Part shown: piece after piece, positions 1-9,200 of the stretch
Layout: each line of letters opens with the position of its first letter
Numbering within the stretch: position 1 is the first letter of the stretch
Virus record (IMG/VR): IMGVR_UViG_3300025840_002122
Location: 1 to 48,631 of that record
Length of the DNA: 48,631 bases
Origin: a virus
Reading direction: 5' to 3' (one strand)
Program-made: the position numbers and the translations under genes
The notes under the pieces: generated by a model
What the model saw: only the letters and a program-made list of their open reading frames with translations
Databases searched by the model: none
What the model was told of the DNA's origin: nothing

Positions 1-2
1 CA

Positions 3-3000
3 GACTTTATTTCCACTGGAAGTATTCTCTCTGATGGTACTATTGAGTCTACTGAGATCAGTGGTGTTACTGCTGATGCTACAGAGATTAACAAACTAGA
101 TGGACTGACTGCAGATACAGCAGAGTTGAACAAACTAGATGGTGTAACAGCTACTACAACTGAGTTGAACAAACTAGCTGGTACTACTGCTACAACATCT
201 GACTTTGACAAACTGTCTAACGTTACTGCTTCAGCTACTGAGTTGAACTATATGAGTGGTGCTACTAGTTCTGTTCAGGATCAGCTAGACAACATCAGTG
301 TCACATCTGGTAGCCTTACCAAGTCATTTACGAATGGTGAGACAGCAAGCATTACTCTAAGTTCTGCACTCTCTACTGCCCCTGTTGTTGGTGTTACTAA
401 GGAAGTAGCACAGACAGGTATTTCCTCTAAGGGTGCTTGGGATGTAAATGCTACAGCGTCTAACTATGAACTGCATAACACTGCGTATGATACTACGTTG
501 GCTAAGAGTAGTGTTGCTGTAGCAAATATTTCTGACTTTACAGACGCAAGTAAAAACTTTCAAACTAGTACGTTTGGTGCTTCCCCTAATCCTTTCTTTA
601 AAACAGATGGTACAAAAATGTACATTTGTAGCAGAGCAAATGCTTTTGTGTATCAATACTCATTATCAACAGCTTGGGATGTTAGCACTGCTTCTTATGA
701 TAACAAATCCTTTTCAACTAATGCACAAACTAGCGAGGGTGATCCTACTGACCTATTCTTTAAACCTGATGGCACTCTTTTATTTGTAGTAGGCCAAGGT
801 AATGATCAGGTGTATGCGTATAGTCTTACAACAGCTTGGGATATAAGCACTGCATCTCCTACTGCGTCTAATTTTATGTCTACAGCTTCACAAGAAACTG
901 CACCTAGAGGCATATTCTTTAAGTCAGATGGAACTGTTATATACGTTGTTGGTGGCAACGGGAATGCTACTTTCTACTACACTATGTCAACTGCTTGGGA
1001 TTTATCTACAGCTAGTTACACAGGTAGCATTAATACTGCTACAGAAGATAACGGCCCTAATGGTATTAACTTTAATTCCTCTGGAACTAAAATGTATCTA
1101 TTAGGCGGTAGCAGCGGAAATGGAAAGATATTCCAATACAATTTAACGACAGCTTGGGACTTAACAACTGCATCTTATAGTAGTAACTTTTTAGATATAA
1201 CTGGTTATACCAGTGGCGGTGTTGCAAAAGGTATTGCTTTAGTTGACAACGACACAAGGCTTTACTTTGGGGCGGGTACATCTAACCCTGCTTACGTTCA
1301 TCAACTTGATGGCTTCTCAAATGCCCTTGCCCTAGGCACAGGCTCCTTTGCTTCCACAGACGTAGGCAAACGCATTCAAGGTAATGGCGGTGATGTAATT
1401 CTTACAAGCACTGCGGGTGCGTATGACATTACAGGTGGATCAGACTTTACTGACACTAGCACTATTGCGTCAGGCTCTTGGACTATGCATGGGCTAAAGT
1501 CTGCGGGTGCTACTGATGGGCTTACTATTACAAGTATAACTGGGGCGGGTTATGATGTAGCAAATGCTAGTTACACAAACAATTACTATGACACTCCAGA
1601 CTCTAACTCATTACAGGGTATTTTTGTAAACGAAGCTGGCACTAGGCTTTACAAAAATGATAACTCAGCAAATGACCTTTGGGAGTACTCATTAAGCACT
1701 GCACATGATATTACTACGGCAAGTCAGACAGGTAATAGAATTGCTTATAGTGGTGTTGGGCCTGGTGAATCAGATATGAGGGGTATGAGTTTTAAGCCAG
1801 ATGGTACACGTTTGTATTTAAGTGGCTCTGACCACCACAGAATTTATATGTATAATATTACAACTGCATTTGATTTAACCGTCAATGCCTATGCAGGTAG
1901 TGCTTATGTTAATACCTCACATCAATTTCCAGGTGGCATTGCATTAAAACCAGATGGTACAAAACTATTTCACACTTCAGGTGCAAGTAACCAAGTAGCA
2001 CAATATACACTAGGTAATCCTTGGGATTTTAGTAATAATGTAACCTTTAACGGTGCTTACAATGCGGGAGCACAATTAAGCTCTCCATCTGACGTTAAGT
2101 TTAATGATGATGGTACTAAAATGTATGTACTTGATGCTACAAGTAAACGCTTAGGTATATACTCTCTATCAACAGCGTACACTATTACAAGTGGTGTAAC
2201 ACACGATGGCAATTTAGATTTAAGCACACACGCAACAAATCTATTTGGTTTATCATTTAGTGACTCTGGTGCAAATATGTATATAGGTGGTAGTAATGGT
2301 AATGTTTATCAGTATGCCACACAAGAAGTAACAGCCCCCACATCCTCATACCACATAGCAGCCACTAACTCAGGTGGACAAATCAGTACTGAATACTGGA
2401 CTGACATCAACAGCATGACAGCCGATCAGTCGCTTGGTGATGGTGAAGCATACTATGCAGTATCCACAGATGATCGCACTACTTGGTCAGTCGCAAAGGC
2501 AAGCGATGGTGTTCGTCCTATTGTGAGAAATAATGCGGGTACTTGGCAGTATAATAGTGATGCGGGAAGCACTACAACTTATGATATTTCTTCTCCTACT
2601 CATGTGCAAGATTTTGATATAAGTGGATATAGTACTGACCCTTACGGATTAACTTTTAAACCAGACGGCACTGTAGTTTACATTGCAAGTGATAGTGGCA
2701 ATAGAGTTATCCAACAGAATTTAACTACTGCTTGGGATTTGAGTACTATGACTGCGGCCTCACATGGCGGCATATTATCAACAAATTCTCAAGAAACTGC
2801 GCCAAGCGGAGTTCAACTAAGTTCCGATGGAACAAAAGCATATGTTATTGGCACTGCTAGTGATACCATATACCAGTATACCTTGACTAACGCTTGGGAT
2901 GTTTATCCTAGCTCATATGCAAATAAATCTTTTAGTGTATCTAGTGTAGGAGAAACTTTACCTAATGATATTTTCTTTAAGCCTGATGGAACAAAATTGT

Positions 3001-3710
3001 TTATGGTAGGTAAAACTACCGACAAGGTTCATGAGATTACTTTAACTACAGCTTGGGATATAGATACAGCAAGCTTTTCTGGTAATGACTTTAGTGTTGC
3101 TTCCTACGAGACTGGGCCGCAAGGTTTATCATTTAGTTCTGATGGTACTAAAATGTTTACCGTAGGAATAAACTATGTAACTGAGTGGGCGTTAAGTACA
3201 GCTTGGGATATAACAACAGCTTCATATGTAAGAGCTTATGATTCAAGCGCACAAGAGACAGACCCACACGCAATAGCATTTAAATCAGATGGTACAAAAA
3301 TGTATATCATGGGTTCAGTGCAAGATAATATAAGTGAATACAATGTAAGCAATACTTCTTACACCACCTCAACAACATGGACTAACGCCACAACTAACGA
3401 TGAGTTCTATGCATTACAGCAAGCACTAGGTGCAACTGAGTTTAACCGCATGGACAAGACGCAGCTAGACGCAGTAGCAGATGGCTCTCACTTCACGTTA
3501 GGCGATACGTTGGACTTGGCTATTGCACTCAAGCAAGACACTGCATCAGCATCACTGCCTACGTCTGACGGTGTAAGCATTAACTATGATGCAGAGGCAC
3601 TCAACCAAGGTGCTGTACTAGGGACAGACTACGACTATGACTTCCCTGATAGCACAACGGTTCGTATCACTTCTAATGCAGCACAGAACTTGAAGATACG
3701 TGTAGTATAA
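3..3710 (+). CDS. Tail fibre / receptor-binding protein, 5' end outside window
   Basis: The frame is open from base 3, so the start lies outside the window and at least 1235 residues are present. The N-terminal visible part (about 75-255) holds five copies of a short repeat of the form T-A-x-x-x-E-L-N-K-L-D-G, common in marine phage fibre shafts. Three blocks of five propeller-like repeats follow (about 594-1310, 1617-2330, 2643-3350). The typical unit is FKPDGTKMY, then a hydrophobic strand, then LTTAWDxSTASY. Linkers between blocks carry different sequence, including WTDINSMTADQSLGDGEAYY near 2397-2460. The end is a compact domain rich in aromatic and charged residues. Position after the tail genes and the repeat content support a fibre that binds a cell-surface receptor. 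The receptor is unknown. Confidence 0.85.
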   Translation, partial: DFISTGSILSDGTIESTEISGVTADATEINKLDGLTADTAELNKLDGVTATTTELNKLAGTTATTSDFDKLSNVTASATELNYMSGATSSVQDQLDNISVTSGSLTKSFTNGETASITLSSALSTAPVVGVTKEVAQTGISSKGAWDVNATASNYELHNTAYDTTLAKSSVAVANISDFTDASKNFQTSTFGASPNPFFKTDGTKMYICSRANAFVYQYSLSTAWDVSTASYDNKSFSTNAQTSEGDPTDLFFKPDGTLLFVVGQGNDQVYAYSLTTAWDISTASPTASNFMSTASQETAPRGIFFKSDGTVIYVVGGNGNATFYYTMSTAWDLSTASYTGSINTATEDNGPNGINFNSSGTKMYLLGGSSGNGKIFQYNLTTAWDLTTASYSSNFLDITGYTSGGVAKGIALVDNDTRLYFGAGTSNPAYVHQLDGFSNALALGTGSFASTDVGKRIQGNGGDVILTSTAGAYDITGGSDFTDTSTIASGSWTMHGLKSAGATDGLTITSITGAGYDVANASYTNNYYDTPDSNSLQGIFVNEAGTRLYKNDNSANDLWEYSLSTAHDITTASQTGNRIAYSGVGPGESDMRGMSFKPDGTRLYLSGSDHHRIYMYNITTAFDLTVNAYAGSAYVNTSHQFPGGIALKPDGTKLFHTSGASNQVAQYTLGNPWDFSNNVTFNGAYNAGAQLSSPSDVKFNDDGTKMYVLDATSKRLGIYSLSTAYTITSGVTHDGNLDLSTHATNLFGLSFSDSGANMYIGGSNGNVYQYATQEVTAPTSSYHIAATNSGGQISTEYWTDINSMTADQSLGDGEAYYAVSTDDRTTWSVAKASDGVRPIVRNNAGTWQYNSDAGSTTTYDISSPTHVQDFDISGYSTDPYGLTFKPDGTVVYIASDSGNRVIQQNLTTAWDLSTMTAASHGGILSTNSQETAPSGVQLSSDGTKAYVIGTASDTIYQYTLTNAWDVYPSSYANKSFSVSSVGETLPNDIFFKPDGTKLFMVGKTTDKVHEITLTTAWDIDTASFSGNDFSVASYETGPQGLSFSSDGTKMFTVGINYVTEWALSTAWDITTASYVRAYDSSAQETDPHAIAFKSDGTKMYIMGSVQDNISEYNVSNTSYTTSTTWTNATTNDEFYALQQALGATEFNRMDKTQLDAVADGSHFTLGDTLDLAIALKQDTASASLPTSDGVSINYDAEALNQGAVLGTDYDYDFPDSTTVRITSNAAQNLKIRVV
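594..3350 (+). repeat. Fifteen propeller-like protein repeats in three blocks of five
   Basis: Each unit is roughly 50-55 residues and contains the pattern [FL]xxDGTxx[YF], a short hydrophobic strand, then Y-x-L-[ST]-T-A-W-D. Five units fall in 594-1310, five in 1617-2330 and five in 2643-3350. The pattern resembles YVTN/WD-like beta-propeller blades. Five units per block would fit three five-bladed propellers, but blade number is inferred from sequence only. Confidence 0.75.
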
Positions 3711-3741
3711 TCTTGACAAATAAGCATTTATGAGTTAAACT

Positions 3742-3996
3742 ATGAGTGACATCAAACTTTCTCCAGAAGAAATAGAAGATATGCTAGATCGTGCAGCTAG
3801 GCGTGGGGCTAAAGAAGCCCTACGTTCTATTGGCTTACTAGACGATGATGCACATAAAGATATTACAGAGATGCGTAGCTTGTTGGAAGCATGGCGTGAC
3901 ACTCGTAAGTCTATCTGGTCTACAATAGTAAAATTAGCTACCGTTGGAGTCCTGACATTTATTGCAGGTGCGGTATGGATGACAATGGGTAAGTAA
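3742..3996 (+). CDS. Small single-span membrane protein
   Basis: 84 residues. The first 55 are charged and helical (SPEEIEDMLDRAARRGAKEA). A hydrophobic segment near residues 62-80 (LATVGVLTFIAGAVWM) is a likely membrane span close to the C terminus. It lies between the fibre gene and the internal-protein genes, so a structural accessory role or a holin-like role is possible. No recognised catalytic motif is present. The ATG is preceded only by a weak GAG ribosome binding site. A TTGACA-N16-TTAAAC match lies immediately upstream (3713-3740), but its predicted transcription start would fall after this ATG. Confidence 0.7.
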   Translation: MSDIKLSPEEIEDMLDRAARRGAKEALRSIGLLDDDAHKDITEMRSLLEAWRDTRKSIWSTIVKLATVGVLTFIAGAVWMTMGK

Positions 3997-4008
3997 AGGT
4001 AAAGTATT

Positions 4009-7000
4009 ATGGCAGAAGATAACAACATTCCAGCATGGGTAGACCCTGACTACGGATATAATCCTGCTAGCCCACGTAAGCCTAACATGCGTGAGATGAT
4101 GGAGATGATCGCAGGTAAATCTGTGGAAGAAATCTACGCTTCTGGTGAAGACTATAGTGACATAACCCGTTTAGCTTCTGATTTATTGTATGGTAGTGTA
4201 GGCTCTAACGAAGATACTCGTGACTTTACTAAGATTACTGAAGTAGCTACTGATCCTGCAACTGGACAGATTGATGCAGATAAGTTTGTAGCTGCTACAC
4301 AAATTGCTACATCACAAATGTATGGTGGTACTACAGTTAAGTATCAATCAGGTGGCTATGAAACAGACGAAGCAGGTAATACTGTAATTGATGATGCGGG
4401 TAATCCTGTAGAGCTACCACCTAGTTTATATATTGTGGGTGGCAATGGTACAATTTTACGTGGTTTGTCTGGTAATGCAGAACAAATGACTAAACAGTTG
4501 ACTACCTTTGGTGTACAAACAACTGATTGGACTGGTGATGCAATGAATGCAATGCAACAGTCTGGAATAGATCAAGATAAACTACAAACTTATTTAAATA
4601 CATTTGGTGAACTTACTAACACATATACTCCTTGGGATAACTACCAAGATATATGGGCAGAGGAAGGTTTAGTTAGTGGTGTTGCACCTATGATAAATAA
4701 CTTTCAGATTGTGTCTGGGCAAACTCTTAGTGGTACAAGTACAGGTACACAAACTACGCAAACAGGTACTAGTGCTACACAAGTAACAGGTGATCAGACA
4801 CAACAACAAACAGGTACAGATACAGATGCTGTGTCTATGGCTGCTAATCAAGCTGTAACTACACCTCAACAACTACCTCAGACTGTATCTTACCAAATGC
4901 CACAAGGTTATCAAGGCTCAGGATTTATGCCTACGTACATGGATCAAACAGGTATGGGTATGCAAACTCTTACAATGTCACCTACGACAGGTACAGGCAT
5001 GATGAATTATCAGCCTACACAAACATATACTATGGGTCAACCTATGATACAAGCACCTCAAGTTACACAACCTCAACAAGCAGAAGTACGCATGTATCGT
5101 AATAATGCGGGTATGACTACTAGTATTACATTTGTAAATGGACAACCACAGACACCAATTCCGTCTGGGTTCTATCCTGTAGATCAACAACCTGCAGGGC
5201 AGATGCCATATCAACCACAGGTTCCTCAAGTGCAAGCACCTACACCACAACCAGTAACACCTTACACACCTCAGTTTAACATGAACCAAGGGGGTATTGT
5301 ACCACCAATCCCTACACCTTCAGGTAATAAGTTTGGTGGATTTAAACCAGAGGCATTGCAACGTATTGCACAGAACCTTGGTTACTCAGGTGACATGGGT
5401 GGCTTTGATCAATACTTGAATGATAATCCAGATAAGAAACAAAAGATGGATAACTACACTACTCGTGCTCGTCAAATGGCAGAGGGTGGTATGGTTAAGA
5501 AGTATGCAAATGGGGGTGACACTACAACTGTAGACATACAACAGTACGATCCTCGTGTACTAAATCAACAGTATATTCCACAACAACCTGACTTAACAGG
5601 CTTAGATTTACCACAAGTACAAGCACAGTTAGCTAAAACACCAGGGTTACCTACTGGTGCAACTGTAGTTCCAACTGGTACTCAGCTAACTGCAGGTCAA
5701 CTTGTATCACCTTACTCAGGTCAAGTAGCAGGATCACTAGCACTACCTACTGCACTAGCTGCAACTCAACAAGCTATGATGCCTATGACAGGACAGGCAG
5801 CTTTGATGTCACCAGTAGAAGCTGCAGGTGCTGTTGGTGCAACTGTAGATCAAACACAGGCGGCACAGTTACAGCAAATTGCAGGTATTACTGCAGCACA
5901 ACAGCAAGGTACATCTGTAGCTAATGTAGAAGCTGCACAGGGTACAGGTATCTTGATGGATAATCCTGTACAACGCCAGATACAGAATGGTGAACTTATT
6001 TCTGGTGCAGCTAATGCACAAACTGCTGCTGCATTTAACGAAGAGATACAAGCCGCAACTGCTACACCTACTAAACAAGCTACTGTACAAGGTCAGCTAG
6101 AAACATTAATGGCTCAGTTTGAAGGCGGTGAAACACCTGCATGGGCAGCAGGGTCAATGCGTAATGCAATGGCTACATTGTCTGCACGTGGGTTGGGAGC
6201 ATCTAGCTTGGCAGGTCAAGCTGTAATCCAAGCTGCTATGGAATCTGCATTGCCTATTGCCCAGATGGATGCACAGGTAACTGCACAGTTTGAACAACAG
6301 AACTTGTCTAATCGTCAGCAACGTGCTATACTTGCTGCACAACAACGTGCAACATTTATGGGCATGGAATTTGACCAAGCATTCCAAGCTCGTGTAGCTA
6401 ACGCAGCTAAGGTTAGTGATGTTGCAAACATGAACTTTACTGCTGAACAACAAGTAGCATTAGAGAACTCACGTATTGCAAATACAATGAACCTAAACAA
6501 TCTGGCTAACTCACAGGCTGTAGTTATGGCAGAGGCAGCGGCACTAGCCAACATGGATATGGCTAACCTTAGCAATCGTCAACAAGCTGCTGTACAGAAT
6601 GCTCAGAACTTCTTGCAAGCTGATCTTAGCAACTTGTCTAATCAACAACAGACAGAATTGTTTAAGGCACAACAACGTGTTCAGTCACTGTTCACTGACC
6701 AAGCTGCACTTAATGCTGCACAGCAGTTTAATGCTACGTCACAAAACCAAGTTGATCAGTTCTTTGCAAGCTTACAGAGTAACACTGCACAGTTCAATGC
6801 TGCACAATCTAATGCACAGGCTCAGTTTAATGCAGGTCAGGTCAATGTTATTGAACGATTTAATGCAGAGATTAACAACCAACGTGATCAGTTCAATGCA
6901 CAGAACCGTTTGATTATTGATCAGTCAAATGCTCAGTGGCGTAGAGAGATTGCTACAGCAGATACAGCAGCGGTTAACCGTGCTAACGAGATTAATGCTC

Positions 7001-7272
7001 AAGCATTGCTAGGATACTCACAGTCTGCGTATAACAACTTGTGGCAATACTATGCAGATAATATGGAATGGGCATGGACATCTGCCGAGAATGAAAAAGC
7101 TAGAATTATGAACTTGGCTATAGCACAAATGAATGCAGACTCACAGGCTGATCTTGCAAAAGCAAAAGCTGATTATGAATCATCTGCAGGTATTGGCTCT
7201 CTTGTAGGCAAAGTTCTTACATCTGACTTAACAGATACACTAGCTGGTAAAATTCTAGGTGGAATATTTTAA
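4009..7272 (+). CDS. Large Q/N-rich virion-associated protein
   Basis: 1087 residues, conserved type in marine podoviruses but without an assigned function that I can name. The N-terminal 150 residues look globular. About 250-440 is low complexity, rich in Q, T, P and M. Short GG motifs (GGIVPP, EGGMVKK, ANGGDT) occur near 5286-5520. The last 400 residues are strongly helical and Q/N-rich, with a repeating FNAQ/FNAG pattern near 6700-6960 (QFNAAQSNAQAQFNAGQ), suggesting a long fibrous or coiled-coil domain. It has good ribosome-binding context and sits in the late structural cluster. A segment around 5083-5181 resembles one in the 713-residue protein at 42109-44250. Likely an internal or tail-associated virion protein. 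Confidence 0.7.
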   Translation: MAEDNNIPAWVDPDYGYNPASPRKPNMREMMEMIAGKSVEEIYASGEDYSDITRLASDLLYGSVGSNEDTRDFTKITEVATDPATGQIDADKFVAATQIATSQMYGGTTVKYQSGGYETDEAGNTVIDDAGNPVELPPSLYIVGGNGTILRGLSGNAEQMTKQLTTFGVQTTDWTGDAMNAMQQSGIDQDKLQTYLNTFGELTNTYTPWDNYQDIWAEEGLVSGVAPMINNFQIVSGQTLSGTSTGTQTTQTGTSATQVTGDQTQQQTGTDTDAVSMAANQAVTTPQQLPQTVSYQMPQGYQGSGFMPTYMDQTGMGMQTLTMSPTTGTGMMNYQPTQTYTMGQPMIQAPQVTQPQQAEVRMYRNNAGMTTSITFVNGQPQTPIPSGFYPVDQQPAGQMPYQPQVPQVQAPTPQPVTPYTPQFNMNQGGIVPPIPTPSGNKFGGFKPEALQRIAQNLGYSGDMGGFDQYLNDNPDKKQKMDNYTTRARQMAEGGMVKKYANGGDTTTVDIQQYDPRVLNQQYIPQQPDLTGLDLPQVQAQLAKTPGLPTGATVVPTGTQLTAGQLVSPYSGQVAGSLALPTALAATQQAMMPMTGQAALMSPVEAAGAVGATVDQTQAAQLQQIAGITAAQQQGTSVANVEAAQGTGILMDNPVQRQIQNGELISGAANAQTAAAFNEEIQAATATPTKQATVQGQLETLMAQFEGGETPAWAAGSMRNAMATLSARGLGASSLAGQAVIQAAMESALPIAQMDAQVTAQFEQQNLSNRQQRAILAAQQRATFMGMEFDQAFQARVANAAKVSDVANMNFTAEQQVALENSRIANTMNLNNLANSQAVVMAEAAALANMDMANLSNRQQAAVQNAQNFLQADLSNLSNQQQTELFKAQQRVQSLFTDQAALNAAQQFNATSQNQVDQFFASLQSNTAQFNAAQSNAQAQFNAGQVNVIERFNAEINNQRDQFNAQNRLIIDQSNAQWRREIATADTAAVNRANEINAQALLGYSQSAYNNLWQYYADNMEWAWTSAENEKARIMNLAIAQMNADSQADLAKAKADYESSAGIGSLVGKVLTSDLTDTLAGKILGGIF

Positions 7273-7284
7273 AGGGTAAGTAAA

Positions 7285-7482
7285 ATGTATAACGTAGGAT
7301 TTCAAACAATGAATAATCTAGTCTTGCCTCGTGAGGAAAAGACACAACAAGAAACAAGTACGGGTTTACTTGCACGTAATATGCCCAGTAAACCCAAGAC
7401 AAGTGAGCAACAAGTAAGACAACGTGTTGCAAACTATGTTTCTCAAATACGTAAAGCAAGAATGGAATTAAAAAATGGTTGA
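7285..7482 (+). CDS. Small hypothetical phage protein
   Basis: 65 residues, polar, rich in Q, K and R, with a helical C terminus (QQVRQRVANYVSQIRKARM). No recognised domain or membrane segment. A GGGTAAGTAAA stretch precedes the ATG. It overlaps the next gene by 8 bases, so the two are probably translationally coupled within the virion-protein operon. Confidence 0.6.
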   Translation: MYNVGFQTMNNLVLPREEKTQQETSTGLLARNMPSKPKTSEQQVRQRVANYVSQIRKARMELKNG

Positions 7483-7990
7483 TACTCCTAGCCCAATGCT
7501 TGACGCACCTATTGCAGGTCAATCTCTTACTGCAGAGTTAGGTAATAGACCTTGGCAACAGCCTCCACAGTACACAACTGTAGAAGAGGCACTAGAGTTT
7601 TACGTACCTCGTTTAGCTAACCCTGAAACACTAGATGATTTATTTGACGTAATGGAAACTGGCGTACCTTTAACCACCATTGCTAATGCAATGCAAAGTG
7701 CGGGTGTTATGGAAGGTAAGCATAGCCTTGATGTAGGCATTCTTATCATGCCTGTGCTTATTGAAACTATGGCATACTTAGCTGAAGAAGCTGAGGTAGA
7801 ATACACTGCAGGTTCTAACGTTGAGGTGGGTGCAGATAAACCTTCACAACCCGCTGTTGCTCTTGCACTGTCTAAAGTACGTGCAGAACAGGGTCAAGAG
7901 CCTGAAGAAGAACCAATGCCTGAAGAGTCAGAGCAAATGGAAATGGAATTAGAGCCACCCAGTGGTGGTTTGATGTCACGGAGAACATAA
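7475..7990 (+). CDS. Conserved phage structural-region protein
   Basis: 171 residues. It contains ELGNRPWQQPPQYTTVEEAL followed by a helical segment (FDVMETGVPLTTIANAMQSA, then a hydrophobic LDVGILIMPVLIETM stretch) and ends in an acidic E/P/M-rich tail. The pattern is familiar from several marine phages, where the protein lies among virion genes, but I know no assigned biochemical role. The start overlaps the end of the 65-residue gene and the stop is one base before the next ATG. Confidence 0.65.
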   Translation: MVDTPSPMLDAPIAGQSLTAELGNRPWQQPPQYTTVEEALEFYVPRLANPETLDDLFDVMETGVPLTTIANAMQSAGVMEGKHSLDVGILIMPVLIETMAYLAEEAEVEYTAGSNVEVGADKPSQPAVALALSKVRAEQGQEPEEEPMPEESEQMEMELEPPSGGLMSRRT

Positions 7991-7991
7991 G

Positions 7992-9191
7992 ATGGCGTTT
8001 AATTTTGGTGCATTTTTAGGTGGTATGTCACGACAAATTGTCAAAGGCATAGAGGAAGAAGAAGAACGTCAGTTTAAGTTTGATATGCTTGCTGAAGAAG
8101 AAGCTACACGTATGCGTTTGTCACGTGCCAGTGAACGTAGGGCAGAACGTAAGGCACAAAAAGAGCAAGCTGGTTTACTTAAAGCAATGGGGTTTTCAGA
8201 TGCTAAAGCTGCATGGATCATGAAGGGTGGTGCTGCTGCAGTAAACAAATATGTAGATTACGCAACTGCTGCACAGACAAGGGGCATTGATCCTGATACA
8301 ATGTTAGACAGTAGTCTATTTTCATCTGACCAAGAAGACCCTCGTAATGAGGCAGCTATGGCTGCAAGCCTTGGACAACCACGTAAATACGATACCACTG
8401 AACCTTTTAGTATTGACACCGATATAATGACAAGTGTTCTTGGTGAAATTAAAAAGCCAGAGAAACCAAAAGAATATAGTAGTCTTGAAGCAGGACACGC
8501 AGGTACATTTAGCTTGTTACAGGCAGCTAAAGCAGATGGTGATACGGCAGAGGTAACACGACTAGAAGGTGTACTAAAAGAATGGCAAGCTAAGATTAAT
8601 GAAGCTAACCCTGAAGTAAAAGACGAAGTATCTTGGTTCAATGAGGATTCACGTTCACGTGTTATACGTGACTCACTTGCTCTTGCTAGACAGGATCAAG
8701 AGTTTAGTGTGGATATGGATGGTAATATTACAAGTAAGTTACAAGGCCGTGAAGGACCAGCAGCTATTGCGAAATTAAATGCTGCAGCAGACATTGCAAA
8801 CATTGCTAATGTTGCTGATGGAGTAGTAGATGAACGTCTTATGTCGCAAGCAAATCAACTAAAGTCTTCTGCTTTCAATGCACTAGATAGATTTGGTCAA
8901 CGAGTTGCCAGTACTGCAGGTGAAGCTAAAGATATTTCAAGCTATGGATATTTTAAAACTACTAAATCAGAATCTGGTGAAATGCAAACACAGCCATTTC
9001 TTGCTGAGATACAAAAAGCTAATCGTGGTGCCTACAAAGCAGGTGATGTTGTTCTAGTACAACAAAAAGTAAACGGGGTAATGACTACTCGTATTAAAGT
9101 TTACACAGGCATACCTGTAGCAACAGTACAATATCAAAATAGAACTTTGTATGATTACTTCCATGACGCAGGTGAGTATATAACAGATTAA
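7992..9191 (+). CDS. Conserved internal or virion protein
   Basis: 399 residues. The N terminus begins MAFNFGAFLGGMSRQI and continues into a highly charged helix (EEEEERQFKFDMLAEEEATR), resembling the lead-in of internal virion proteins in marine podoviruses. The middle is alanine-rich and helical. The C-terminal 100 residues look like a beta domain (GAYKAGDVVLVQQKVNGVMT). No catalytic motif is visible. It lies between two other probable virion proteins with almost no spacing, so an internal-core role is inferred from position. Confidence 0.65.
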   Translation: MAFNFGAFLGGMSRQIVKGIEEEEERQFKFDMLAEEEATRMRLSRASERRAERKAQKEQAGLLKAMGFSDAKAAWIMKGGAAAVNKYVDYATAAQTRGIDPDTMLDSSLFSSDQEDPRNEAAMAASLGQPRKYDTTEPFSIDTDIMTSVLGEIKKPEKPKEYSSLEAGHAGTFSLLQAAKADGDTAEVTRLEGVLKEWQAKINEANPEVKDEVSWFNEDSRSRVIRDSLALARQDQEFSVDMDGNITSKLQGREGPAAIAKLNAAADIANIANVADGVVDERLMSQANQLKSSAFNALDRFGQRVASTAGEAKDISSYGYFKTTKSESGEMQTQPFLAEIQKANRGAYKAGDVVLVQQKVNGVMTTRIKVYTGIPVATVQYQNRTLYDYFHDAGEYITD

Positions 9192-9200
9192 AGGCACAGT

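Noticed and set aside
594-3350. CRISPR-like repeat array
   Set aside because: Repeats are long, coding, diverged at the DNA level and in frame; they are protein repeats.
3713-3740. TTGACA-N16-TTAAAC promoter before the 84-residue gene
   Set aside because: Predicted start falls after the ATG at 3742, so it cannot serve that gene normally. Kept only as a weak member of the promoter pattern.
4669-6575. Several minus-strand open frames rich in cysteine, leucine and serine
   Set aside because: They are antisense shadows of the Q/N-rich virion gene; codon bias of that gene removes stops on the other strand.
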